Part shown: one piece after another, positions 1-10,750 of the stretch
Position numbering within the stretch: the stretch's first letter is position 1
How the letters are laid out: each line of letters starts with the position of its first letter
NCBI GenBank assembly: GCA_027886185.1
Contig: WOAB01000723.1
Coordinates: forward strand, 496,001 to 560,000
Source of the DNA: Rheum nobile
Lineage: Eukaryota; Streptophyta; Magnoliopsida; Caryophyllales; Polygonaceae
Direction: 5' to 3'
Length of the DNA stretch: 64,000 bases
The notes under the pieces: model-generated
What the model saw: only the letters and a program-made list of their open reading frames with translations
Told to the model about the DNA's origin: nothing
Databases searched by the model: none
Program-made: the position numbers and the translations under genes

Positions 1-1777
1 TGTGGTTCCTGAGTGCCTTTGTGAAGCTTTTGGTTAGCCTTGGAGGTTAGAAGCCAAAGCAAGTCGAAGGAGGCCGAACCGCTCGTGTTTTGGGGTGAGT
101 TTTCTCTCGTTCTGTGTCGTCTGAGTTCGTCACGGCGACCGCCGTGTTCTTCATGGCGACCGCCGTGATGAAGACGGCGACCGCCGCCAAGAACAGCGAC
201 CGCCGCCAGTGCCCAGAACGCCTTCGTGGCTTTGGCTTGGTCGGTTGTCGTCGTGGCGTCTTTCCTTTCGTGTTCTTTCGCCGTGTTTAGATTTGTACTG
301 TTTATGTCGGATCTAACTTAGGGTTCCTTGTATGGGTCGACTCGAAGGTCGTTGTGCTGTCGGAGCCATACCCGTGTCAAGCCCGTAATCCAGTTGTCGT
401 CGTTAGGCCTTTCAGTGGATTAAGGCAAGTGGCGGTTCGCTCTTGCTCATTCATTCCATATTTATATTAATTATCAGTAGTTTATCTGAGTAATTAATTT
501 GGAATGAATACTCTGTTTGTCTGGAAATGGTTTTGATAAACTGTTTTGAAAATCATATAATAGGTTGTATATCTGTTAGAACAACGCTAGTTCGGGCCTT
601 TATGTGGATTTATCTTGTAAATGTTGTGGTGCTGTAACTGTTTAGTTAGCACTGTTAGATAGGAACGTTACTCGGACTCTGTCCAGTCGTTTCTTTATAA
701 TCTGGTATCGAGGTGGCTCGTCCCCATCTGGTACTACTCTATGATCATGATCGGTCTCTTACACATGTGTGTAGAGATAGGACACTTAGCTGGTGTCACA
801 AACCTTTCGGTATACGTCACTCTCGACGAAACGTATACTAAGATGTGTCGTCCCATTGGTGGGGTACACATGTAAAAGTCTATAACGTGATGCGTGTTTT
901 TGAAACATAAATCAGATAAGTGCTACCTTGACGCACATAATTAATACACCTTGGGCGAGTAGTGCAGCTAAGTTCAGTGCAGTTAGGAAAACTCATCTTG
1001 ACTTGAATGTAGTACGTTCTCTTTCCAATCTGGATTCACTGTAGGCAATGAGGTTGGTCGTGAACCGAAGCATCTCAGTCAGTTTTAAATCATTGTTGTA
1101 TGATTCTGTAATATTCCAGATTTGTCATTCTTCCTTAAAGACTCATTTCCGTTGGAGTCTTCTTTCGAGTCGATTTATGTGAAGATTCAGTCTTCCAGAA
1201 TCTTCTCCTGTGCATACCTCTTGTTTATTCCAGTAGGAATATGATGGTTGACTACCGTTATCGGTTATTATCCGAGAAGCGATGAGTCTAACCTAATATG
1301 ACTGCTTCGAACCAGTCTGCTTTATACCCTTGCTAGTCTATTCATTTAGACTAACCAACCAATATTTTCCCTTGCATGGTTGACTGGTGTCATCCGTTCG
1401 ATTCGGCACATCAGTTAAGAAGTAGCTCAGAAGATTAGAAGGACTATGGAGTCGGCGGTGGTTTTTGAATGTTTCAATTATTTCTTTAATCAGGTTATGA
1501 TCCTTTGGACAATAACTCCGTTTGTAATGTACTTTCTTAGTCTTCCGCTGTGTTTGGTTTAAACTATGTTTTGACCTATTCGGGATTGGGTTGTAATCCC
1601 GTAACTCTTATTTCCTTGACAATGTTATGTTTTGGAATTTAATGCTTGATCATTGTGTATCAATCGCATTTCATAAACGGTATTTATTTGGTAAAGCCTT
1701 GGGTGATCTCGGTAAGGAACACTGGGGTCACTGGCGGTAATACCTTTCCAAAAGGGTTAAGTTTTGGGGGTGTTACA
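1..1777 (+). mobile_element. 3' part of a Tekay-like LTR (element 1 family), cut by the window edge
   Basis: This stretch is closely similar to both LTRs of the chromovirus at 36655-47618. It has the same ACGGCGACCGCCGT-type GC modules (about 131-210), the same long AT-richer middle, and the same end at 1777 (GGGGGTGTTACA). The start lies outside the window. No primer-binding site follows 1777; the next bases belong to the 3' end of an antisense Tat-type gene. So this is the right end of an element inserted into that gene, as either a 3' LTR or a solo LTR. The two cannot be told apart without the left side. Confidence 0.85.
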
Positions 1778-1780
1778 TTT

Positions 1781-3434
1781 AGTCGCCTCAGGATCGCCTT
1801 CTTTTTTTTGCTCGTCCTCGCCGAGGCTGATAAGCTTGAACAACTCCTCACCAGGATTCCCATTGGGGTAGAGAAGATCCATACTAGCCTTCTCATCCTC
1901 AATATTCCAAACATAATGGGTCCCCGTAAGATACTCCTCCATCATCTCGACGCAAGACTTGATGCAATAATAGGCTTCCACACTATTGGCGATTTGAGCG
2001 TCCCTAGTCCGAAGCGCCTTAACATTGCTCTCTAACTCCTCGAACCGAGTTTGGACTTTCTTTAGTTTCTTCTCAGTGGAGGCATGCTTACTCGCAGCCG
2101 CCTTTGCACGATTGTTGGCCGCCTTAAGTTGACCTTCAACCTGAGCGATACGTGTGTCAGCCCCGTCGCTCAACGCCTACATGGTCGAAAACGCCACTCT
2201 AGAATACTGAAGAGCTTGTACACAAAAGATCATGTAATCAGTTATCAAAAAAATGCATACATACAAATGACTCTGTGCATACCTTCCAGGCCCCTACCCC
2301 CGCCTCGTCGATACAGTCGATCGGGTGATGATCCCCAATATCCTTCTTAGCCTCAAGATCCAAAGTTTCAAGCAGGTCACCTAAAGATTTGTCTTTAAGT
2401 ATGCCCACCAACGTCTCCGCAGCAGCGACCGCCTTCCTTTTCGCTCTGTAAGTCTTTGACGATGGTGAATCCAAGGCGATGACTTTGGTCGATGCTGACG
2501 CCTTGGCAGCAGAGAACTTGTGTTCTAGGAGAATCTTTCCAGAGAGGCGAGCACTCGACCTTCCTCCACAAGATGTTGTCAGGAAAGTGCAACACAATAA
2601 GCATACGACGAGCCCGAAAACCAACCAAACGCATACCTGTAGGAATGAACAGGTGCCTTTGGTTATAAAAGTTGATGGAGTCGACATATCAATAGGGTTG
2701 GACGCTAAAAAGTTGGTATTCTTGAAAGACTGATCAGCCTCAAGGAGGGCAAGAAGTGCCAAAGTCTCCGCCTCAAAATCAAAGCCTTTAAGTTCTTCCA
2801 GATCGGGCACTGCAACAGGATACATGTGATCAAAAGTTTAGAAGACGTCCGATAAAAAATCTAAAAGGATAAACACCCCCTTTAAGCGACCTTCGCTCCG
2901 ATAGAAAAAACGGGATCTCTATTCGCGGTCGTTATCATCAAGATTCAAGGCAATAGGAGATTTACCCCGCCGGAGGCACAGTGGAAACCTAGACAACCCG
3001 TGACTACTCAAGTAACAGGTTAACCACAGAGCAACGAAATCAAAATCAACATTAACACTAGAAACCAAGAGGTCGACTACTCTAAGCAAACGCCATGCAT
3101 GGGGCATGACTTGACAAGGGGAGAGTTTCAGGACGAAAAGAAAGTTCCGAACAAGGCTGGAAAAAGAGAAAGAATGACCGATCTTAAAGGGATATTCAAA
3201 AAAGCATACCCAACCTTCCCGGTGCCAGTCGGCTTGCTCATGAGGGTGCGGAAGATGCGCTATTGTTCCGACTAGGAACTGGTCTATTTCTAGGATCTTG
3301 TCCAATTCTGGTTGGGTTAGAGTACCAGGTATAGAATCCTCCGAACTAAGGAGCCCTGGGCGGGTGAAGACGCTTTCCTTCTCGCCAGGTTCGCAGGGTG
3401 TAACCCGATTCTTCTTGGATCTCATAAACGCCAT
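1781..3434 (-). pseudogene. antisense ORF of a Tat-lineage Ty3/gypsy element (putative gypsy type transposon domain, PF04195-like)
   Basis: Read on the minus strand. The first exon (from 3434) encodes a segment with GWVCFFEYPFKIG and a following 'F..L...L.PCQVMPHAWRLLRVVD' pattern, as I remember it from the plant PF04195 family. A second part (2825-2283) has basic stretches. The last part (2206-1781) is a coiled coil with many K, E and A residues, ending in an acidic tail. A GT-AG intron at 2207-2282 joins the last two parts in one frame, leaving one TAG soon after the junction that is one transition from CAG. The upstream exon joins are uncertain. Tat-lineage elements such as Grande carry an antisense gene between pol and the 3' LTR, which fits the LTR-like sequence to the right. 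The C-terminus is cut by the LTR that ends at 1777. Confidence 0.6.
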
Positions 3435-3698
3435 GAAAAAAACAAGAAAACAGTAAGAATTTGAAAATCTTTACCTTGAGAAAAGAGAACTTTTTTTACG
3501 GAGAGGGGAAACGGTGAAAGAAGAGGATAAATGATGCTCTATTTAAGAAGAAGAAATTGTCACATCTTCGGTTAACTTGCTGGTCCAGTTAGAAGATGCC
3601 ACGTCGCTTAGACACTTGTAGGAAAATCAGGAGGAAAGATTACGCTGGAGAGAGAAGAGGTAGAAAAGTAAATACTTCCGTTTGATTTTGGGGCAATT

Positions 3699-4207
3699 GT
3701 TGGGCCTCATTTTATTCAACCCACTGGACCGGCCCACTAGACAAGTAAAGACTTTTGTTTCAAGAGGGCGAGACAGAAGGTACCGGAAGGAGACATTGAG
3801 GACGTTAAAGGAATCTCAGAGGTGACCAGTATGTATTGAGATGGCCCCCGAAGATCTCAGAGACTGTTTTAACCGATCCAGATATGTAAATGTAGTATAA
3901 ATATGAAAAGAATCAAAATGTAACACACATCATCATCAGTTTTACTCATTACAAGAAGCGTTCTACCATTATTCATTCACCGCTAAGAATTGTTCATTGG
4001 TTCTATCTCTGGTTCAAACATTGAAGCCACTAACGACTGAATTTCTTGATTCGATTAGTCTTCTATTGAAAGGAGATAAGCTCATTTTTATGATCGTTCT
4101 ATTTTATTCATCTAATTGCTAGTTGATTTGGATTATCTAGATATTATCAATCTTATTGCTTTGTAGTTTCCCTTCTTAAAGCGATTTAGGCCGGTTCGAT
4201 CTTTTCG
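3699..4207 (+). mobile_element. probable 3' LTR start of the Tat-like element (truncated)
   Basis: A purine-rich tract (TTTTGGGGCAAT, ending 3698) is followed by TGTTGGGCC, the usual look of a polypurine tract next to an LTR start. A TATA-like TATAAATATG lies near 3896. The sequence then runs without coding content to about 4207, where a Ty3/gypsy pol fragment begins abruptly, so the LTR seems truncated. No matching 5' LTR is in the window. Boundaries are inferred from the motifs only. Confidence 0.4.
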
Positions 4208-5890
4208 CTCTAAAACATTCCCTTATCAAAGAATTATATGCCAATGATGATGACTTCAAGTCTATTTTTGAGTCTTACGTTGAGAAGGGAGAGTCTAGTG
4301 GGTTTATTTTGGATAATGGCTACCTATTTAAGGAGGGAAAACTATGCATCCCTAGGACTTCTATTCGTAGGCTTTTGATCCAAGAGGAACATGAGGTTTG
4401 AGGACATTTTGGAGTAGCTAAGATTGTCGCTGCACTTAAAGAGAATTTCTATTGGCCTAAGATGGTTCACCATGTGACTAGGTTTTGTGTGAGTTGTGGG
4501 ACATGTCAGAGAGCTAAGTCTAGATCGAGCCCCCATGGATTGTACAATCCCTTGCCTATACCGACTAACCCTTGGGATGATATATCTATGGATCTTATTT
4601 CGGGATTGCCCATGTCTAAGAAGGGGAGGGACTCAATATTTGTGATTGTTGATATATTTTCTAAGATGGCTCATTTTATTCCTTGCAAGATGACTCATAA
4701 TGTTTCGGATGTTGCTAGTTTATTTATTTAGCATGTTGTGAAATTGCATGGGATTCCTAGAACTATTATCTCGGATCGTGACACTAGGTTTTTGAGCTAC
4801 TTTTGGAAGTCTTTGTGGTCGAAATTGGGGACATACTTGTTGGGTTTGTTAGGGGAAAGAGTTTATAAGGAGTTTTTTTGTTTATAAATAGGTGATAAAT
4901 AGGGTTGTATAAAAAATTATGTTTGGTAAAAAGGTGGTTTTTTATGGGAATGTGTGTAGTATATTATAAAAGTAAAGTAGTGGAAAAAATAATATAACTT
5001 GATTACACATTTATCGAAATGTATAAAAGTATGTGTTTGAAAATAGTGTTTATAAACAATAAACTAAAGAGACAAACAAAGCCATTGTTTTCTAATAGCT
5101 ATCATCCCCAAACTGAAGGCCAAACGGAGGTTACAAATAGGACCCTAGGCACTTTGCTACATACTATGTTGAAATATAACCTCCGCAAGTAGGAAGAGTG
5201 TTTGCCTTTTGTGGAATTTTCTTATAATAGGTCCATGCACTCGATGATGAAGATGACGCCATTTGAGGTTGTCTATGTCATCAATCCCTAGACGCCACTG
5301 GATTTGACGCCGCGCCCCATGAAGGACAAGGAGAGCATCAAGGGCATGCAACGTGCGGAGTTTGTCTGAGCGCTACACCAGCGGACGAGAGCGCAGTTAG
5401 AGCACCACATGACGCAATACAAGGCGCAAGCAGATCGTGGCCGACACCGCATGATCTTTGAGGCCGACAACAAGGTGTGGCTCCACCTTTTCCGCGAGCG
5501 CTTTCCAGCCAAGAGACACAACAAGCTTGATGACTGCGGAGATGGCCCTTTCAAGGTCTTGGAGCGCCTCAGCGACAATGCCTATCGCCTTGAGCTCCCG
5601 GATGACTACGACGCGCATCCAAGCTTCAATGTGGCCGATGTGTCTCCCTACACTCCCCCTAAGAATGACGAGGACGAAGCGGGGACGCTTCGCTGCCACA
5701 AAGGGGAGAATGATGGCTCACTACCCTCCACCTTGACAGCAAAGGATGAAGCATAAAAGTTGAGCCTTCGCATACCCGGACCCGTGACTAGAGCGCGAGC
5801 ATGCGCCATCGCCCAAGCAACCCAGTCACTGGTCACCAGGTGCATCGCAAGCTTTGGCAAAGCCTCTGCTCCCTTAGGTGTGACCGTAGT
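4208..5890 (+). pseudogene. Ty3/gypsy integrase and C-terminal pol fragment, broken
   Basis: Translation in pieces gives the RNase H/integrase linker, the integrase zinc-binding region (H..H then CVSCGTCQ near 4488-4510), the core with DISMDLISGLP, IVDIFSKMAHF and IISDRDTRF, then the HPQTEGQ and FSYNRS..MTPFEVVY blocks. The C-terminal part ends in FNVADVSPYTP and a PVTRAR tail. Stop codons interrupt it (for example near 4398, 4729, 5189 and 5288), and a MITE at 4842-5083 splits the core. No RT or gag is attached: the left end abuts a different LTR. It is a dead fragment. It has no clear chromodomain, so the clade is not assigned. Confidence 0.85.
4842..5083. mobile_element. small MITE inserted in the gypsy integrase core
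   Basis: The integrase reading frame is continuous on both sides (..KLGTYL / LFSNSYHPQ..) except for this 242 bp AT-rich insert. Its ends are imperfect inverted repeats: GGGTTTGTTAGGGG at the left and the reverse complement of GGCTTTGTTTGTCTC at the right. TTGTT occurs at both flanks, but the exact target duplication is uncertain. The termini resemble hAT or PIF/Harbinger MITEs. Confidence 0.6.
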
Positions 5891-6703
5891 CACATTTTTT
5901 GGGTTTTGAGGTTATTTAGCCAAGGAGGCTGCGGAGCACGCTACATGTCGCGCATTGCCTGTGTCGTGCGCTTCGCGTGACACTCGCTATGTCACGCGCG
6001 CCGCATGGCGTCGCCCTTTGCATGACACTCCCGGTGTCGCGCGCTCCCTGGTATGTCGCATGTGGCGCGCCCCATGCCATGCGCTCCCTGGAGCGCGAGA
6101 TCTTCCGAATTCCTTGTTTATGTGTTTTGAGGTTATTTGGATATTTTGAGACAATTTTGGCAAGTTTCCATATTTTGGCTTGACGGGGCATGCTCCATGT
6201 GTTATGGGCCACACGTCCAAGCCCTTGTTTTTACTTAGGATATTTTCTATCTTTTAGCTTAGCTTTAGTCTTTAAATACTTGTTATTTGTCATTGAAACA
6301 ATCACGTTTATTTGCTTAAGTTAATCAATGTTGAGGTTTTCTCTATCAATCAAACTCATCTCTTTGAGTTCCAAAGCTCATAACTTTGAGCCAAACGATC
6401 ATCACTTTGATCATCAACCAAAAAGGTCCTACCTTGGATCTTCACGACCATCTCTTTGGTCACGCTGCACTCGATCTCTTTCGAGTCTCTATCCAACTGA
6501 TTTCCTTCCGGGATTTCGTGCAATTCAACAAGGGTGTGCACCCTTCGCTTCCACGGAAGAAAATCCATCACTTTGGCACTTCAAGAAACCTCGAAGACAC
6601 TGCGAGATGCAAGTTTGGCTCTTGGCTTGACTACGTTGCGTTCCAGGGCACTTGCGAATGTGACAACGGGGACTTTCGCATCATTATGCCCTACAGTATT
6701 CTT
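5891..6703 (+). repeat. probable LTR remnant downstream of the gypsy pol fragment, with a GC-rich cluster
   Basis: Noncoding sequence follows the end of pol. A run at about 5935-6105 is rich in CpG, with repeated GTGTCGCGCGC and GCGCTCCCTGG-like words. It is followed by an AT-richer part with a TTTAAATA word near 6274. A block near 6660-6695 (TGTGACAACGGGGACT) resembles the end of plant gypsy LTRs as I remember them. The start may be TGTGACCG at about 5879. No target duplication or paired LTR was found, so the boundaries are tentative. Confidence 0.35.
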
Positions 6704-6750
6704 GTACTTGTAAGGCCCACAGCCTTTGAAACGTTGTCCCCATGCCAACC

Positions 6751-6814
6751 GAGAACTTTCCAGGAGGTCACCCATCTCAGGACTACTCCCGCCCTAGCAC
6801 GCTTAACTTTCTAG
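6751..6814 (-). repeat. 5S rRNA-derived segment in the left Cassandra LTR
   Basis: On the minus strand it reads AGTTAAGCGTGC, then GGGCGGGAGTAGTCC, then GGTGACCTCCTGG. These are the order and words of the second half of plant 5S rRNA, covering the internal pol III promoter boxes. It is not a functional 5S gene: the first part of 5S rRNA is missing or diverged. Confidence 0.88.
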
Positions 6815-7068
6815 TTCTTTGTCCTCACTTGAACCAGGAAAAGGAAGAGCTCTTGTTGATATGGATAGTACTCTAATCCTTATAAAGGATTACAAATCCG
6901 GGGTATTACAATCACCCCCACTTAAACCCTTGATGACCTCGTCAAGCCCAAAGATCACCCTCTGGGTCGAGTGACCGTCCACTAGACCAAGCCCACTCGT
7001 AACCCAGAGTCGCCTCTGATACCATTTGTAAGGCCCATAGCCTTAGAAACGCTGTCCCCATGCCAACC

Positions 7069-7132
7069 GGGAACTTCCCAGGAGGTCACCCATCCTAGGA
7101 CTACTCCCGCCCTAGCACGCTTAACTTCCTAG
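7069..7132 (-). repeat. 5S rRNA-derived segment in the right Cassandra LTR
   Basis: Same segment as in the left LTR, here closer to canonical plant 5S rRNA (GGATGGGTGACCTCCTGGGA is intact). It is the 5' LTR on the minus strand, so its internal pol III promoter boxes would face into the element. Confidence 0.88.
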
Positions 7133-7460
7133 TTCTTTGTCCTCACTTGAACCAGGAAAAGGAAGAGCTCTTGTTGACATGGATAGCACTCTAATCCTTA
7201 TAAAGGATTATAAATCCGGGGTATTACAGTACTGATTGGCTATGTGTGACTCTATTGTATTGTATACAGACTAGTAAGTTCGACCCTACTATACTTTGTA
7301 TAGATTGGTCGGTTATTAACCAGAATACTTTAATGTCTATTGGTTCATGCCCTACAATATAGTTATACTGATTGGCTAGACTTGACTCTACTGTTTCCAA
7401 ACAGATTAGTCATTAGACCCTACTATACTCTGCATAGACTGGTCGGTTATTTATGCATTG

Positions 7461-9891
7461 TATATAAGTTATGCATTTTAGTATATATGTATGAGATTTT
7501 TTATGTGTAATATATTATTTGCATATAATATGATTATTGCTAGACAATTTATGGTTTATATATGACCATGTGTTACTCTACAAGGAAAAACTTGATTATG
7601 AATTGCACTTGGATTTGGAATTAACTCCAAATCCTAAGGTTATATAATATGACATATTGAATGGAAGATAATAAGGCACATGACCGGTATATGTCAGGTT
7701 GTGTCTATGCGAGCAATGATATGTGTTGAGATAATGTTCTCATGCGGTATATTTCACTTCTCAAAGAGAAAAGTGACAATTTTGGGTGAAGTCAAGTTTT
7801 GGCTTGTTATTTAATAAATATATTCCATATTCATGGAACGTATTTGACCCATGTGAATTTTGGTATAAAAGGTGACCTAGTCTAATTTATTTTGGACATA
7901 TGGTGATCATTCGTTTACCCTAATCAAGAAGGAAAATTATGGGTGGTAAAGGTAAAGTTTGCATTTGTTGGGCATGGTAAAATGTTGCATGTTATAAGTT
8001 CTTTATGATAGAACTAGATGACTCTATTGAGGTGATATACACTATTAAGTCATGAGATGCAATGATTAATGACACATAATTTTGATCAAATGCCTAAACC
8101 AAATAGGCTTGGTTTTAATGTGAAATTGGATCCAGCTGAATTGAATTGGGTTAATAAGTCACTAAGCTCTGTAAGGAGGGAAATGAGAAAGAAAGTAATG
8201 TCATGTGATTCCATTTTCCATATGCATACGGTTAAAAGGATTAAATGATTGACATCAGTCATGTAAATGGATCTCCCATCGAGATTGTTAGCCTTTGGGC
8301 TATAAAGGTATCTTCAAGAAAGAAGATGAAGGTTGATAAGTTTACTGACTAGAGCAAAGTTCTTGAAGATATTGGGGACTAAGACAAAATATTGGATCAA
8401 TCAAGTTTGATATCCATGGTTTTGTTGCTCGGATCTCCTTAGAGAAGAAAGGATTGATGAGTAAACCGTGAGGCTCTTCTGTCAAAAATTAGGAAAGAGG
8501 AAAGTGCAAATTAATCAAGTGTTGCATGAGTTAACATAATTCCCATGTCTATGAAATTGTCTAGTGAGTTTAAGTTGAAACAAAAGGTGAAGTATCTCTA
8601 TGTAAAAAAGTTGATGATTCCGATTAGGGCGTCGTCTTGAATATTGTCTTGTGACATGTTGGTGTTGGATAAACCATATATTTATTAATAGAGAGAAACT
8701 TGACATGGAGGCATCCATGAGGGACATGGGGGAGGTGCATGATATCCTTGTTAGTAGGATCAAAAGGCGTAGTGCTATATGAAATTCGCTATCCCGTAAG
8801 CACACTCAAGGTTACGAGCCTAAAGTTTTTACCTATAAAGGGTGTAATGATATCATAGCTCGGATATTCATGGTTTAATGAATATGTATGTTAGAGGTAG
8901 CTAAAGATTCAATAAAGGTTGATTAACCTTAAGAAAGACCATGGTTTATGGCCTTTGGCATTGTTAGTTTCTCTCGGGATTAGGGAGACATTTGGATGTT
9001 GATTGACTGCATCTTAAAGTTTGACAATGGAATTGGAATTCCTAATATTAGTCAAAACCGGTAAAGAGGTGGAATGACTAAGGAACTTACAATATGAGAT
9101 CTCGATTATGTCTAACACAAGATCATCTTGTTTTCATTGTTGGTGCACAATAACTTTGGCTATTTCTTAGCTAAGTGGACAATAGGGGGAACGCCTTTTT
9201 GGTGTTGGAGGATTGATCGTGAAAAGACTGTTACTCAAGAGTTGAGTTGTTTAAGTTTGTACGTACTTGTAATGTTTGATTGATCCGTTTGCTAAAAGGG
9301 TTAGCTAGGGACTTGGTTCACAAGTCGGTTATAGGGATGGATTAAAGCCCGTTTGAAATCTTTAATGGTGGGATATCCAATTATCCTCTAATATGACGTT
9401 AGGGGCTAAGTTCAATGTGGAAAGCCCACACTTAGAGATTGGAGCACATGTTTATATATCATCCCAAATTTGTGCTTGGTCCTGCAAAGAAGGTTTAGGA
9501 TGAAGTTTATCTTCTTAATAGATCTTTTGGAAAAGTGCATTTACAGGTGCATGATTGAAAAGAATCTACCTATGTGAGTGTGAACTAATGCCGCTTTAAT
9601 AAGCTTGGGCTTGGCTTTGTATGCACTCATGAAAGGATAAGGACACATGGTTGTAATAGTGTCAAGTATAACACTTGGAGTAGTGTGAAGACTTGTGTGT
9701 GTGTTATCTTCAAGTATTCAAATGGGTTGAAGGGCTCAATCCTTAGGACGCCCTGATTCTCGAGTATTTGGAATGTGTAATACACTAAAGTGGAAATTCA
9801 ATCCTTAGGACATTTCCATTTATGCATGAGTATGGTATGAAGGCTTATTTAAAAGGTGCGAGTCAAGGATTATACTAAAATGGGGGAGGAA
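7461..9891 (+). pseudogene. strongly decayed retroelement interior, possible Ty1/copia RT remnant
   Basis: There is no open frame of note. At about 8655-8790 the + strand gives, across one frameshift, CDMLVLDKPYIY and then MEASMRDMGEVHDILVSRIKR. These align in order with the YVDDMLI and F.MKDMGEADVILGIKI stretches of Ty1/copia reverse transcriptase. The rest has many stops and is not recognisable. A purine-rich tract (ATGGGGGAGGA, about 9880-9890) ends it just before an LTR-like TG. The assignment rests on these short matches only. Confidence 0.35.
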
Positions 9892-10750
9892 TGCTCATGA
9901 TTTTAGTAAATCGACGTTCATTTTAGTTTTATTGGGACTTTCACATTGCCAACGGGATATCGAGTCGTTAGAAGTGTGTGGAGTGCACAACCATGTAAAC
10001 AAACATTGATTTCAAATTTATATTTTGGAGTGTAAAGTTTGGAGCATGTGATCCGAGGTATTAATCAGGTTGGAAAAGTTACATACATGTTAATCAATAT
10101 TAAGATAACATGGTGAATTAGGGTATATAACCCGGTCCATGTTAAATTCACACGCTGAAGAAAGATGGGGTTTATAACCGGGGCACGTGTCAACCGGGTT
10201 ATAAAACCTCAGTTGGAATTCCTGCTTCAGAATATAGTCTAGTTCAGAAGAGACTCGGGTTATAAAGTTCTCTTGTACAATAAGCGACGATTTTACTCTC
10301 TTAACGGTTTTAACCGCTTTAACCGCCCATTTCCATTTCTCCAAGTTGTGTGGAACGTCCCATACTCTATATATAGGGTCACATGGGTGTTGGCAAGGGG
10401 TTACGAACTTGATCAATCGATTCTAAGTAACCTAAGTCGAAAGTACATAAACACGTACATCTCTAAGTGTTCGATCTTGATTCAAGGAGCCTAGAACAAG
10501 ATCAAGTTGGTTGTCTTATCCCCATATCGATTTCGTGCAACCCTTTAGGCTTTTGGATCTCCTTGGAGGAGAGGTGTGAGGGTCGAAATATGATATTCGG
10601 AAAGTGTATTAAACGCGATTCAATCTAATATCCAAGCCATTGATTTGATCGTTGTTCTCATACCTGTGGTGTTGATTCAACCATTCCTTTGGTGTTGAAG
10701 ACGGCGTCCGTTGTGGTTCATCACGAAGAGACACTCCTCTCCAACATGAT
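9892..10750 (+). mobile_element. candidate LTR (copia-like), right boundary unclear
   Basis: It begins TGCTCATG directly after a polypurine-like tract. A TATA-type box CTATATATAG lies at about 10366, and a noncoding leader-like stretch follows. Short direct repeats of the form GGGTTATAA/GGGTTTATAA occur between 10120 and 10270. No terminal CA with a matching target duplication was found, and no second copy is in the window, so the end is arbitrary. Confidence 0.3.

Larger units (their letters stand above)
6709..7228 (-). mobile_element. complete Cassandra-type TRIM element with 5S rRNA-like LTRs
   Basis: Two 202 bp direct repeats (6709-6910 and 7027-7228) both start TGTAAGGCCC and end GGGTATTACA on the + strand. 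They are flanked by the exact 5 bp duplication GTACT (6704-6708, 7229-7233). Read on the minus strand, the element has an initiator-Met primer site (TGGTATCAGAGGCG, 7011-7024) just inside the right LTR. A purine-rich tract, the complement of ATCACCCCCACTTA (6911-6924), lies just before the left LTR. The 116 bp interior codes for nothing. Each LTR contains a 5S-rRNA-like segment, the hallmark of Cassandra elements. It is non-autonomous and depends on another element's proteins. Confidence 0.93.
6682..7450 (+). repeat. degenerate direct duplication (~150 bp unit) split by the Cassandra element
   Basis: Unit 1 begins at ATGCCCTACAGTATT (about 6686) and continues after the Cassandra insertion with CTGATTGGCTATG...CCTACTATACTTTG...GGTCGGTTATT. 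Unit 2 starts at ATGCCCTACAATATA (about 7348) and repeats the same order (CTGATTGGCTAGAC...CCTACTATACTCTG...GGTCGGTTATT). The duplication therefore predates the Cassandra insertion. Its function is unknown. Confidence 0.6.

Noticed and set aside
5409..5756. Independent 115-aa gene
   Set aside because: It is the C-terminal end of the gypsy pol fragment (RFP.KR...GDGPFKVLER.SDNAYRLELP).
6751..7132. Functional 5S rRNA genes
   Set aside because: Only the second half of 5S rRNA is present, embedded in LTRs of a Cassandra element.
9320..9370. Integrase-like VHKSVIGM..SPFEIFNG in the decayed region
   Set aside because: Too short, and its place after the RT-like remnant does not fit a copia gene order.
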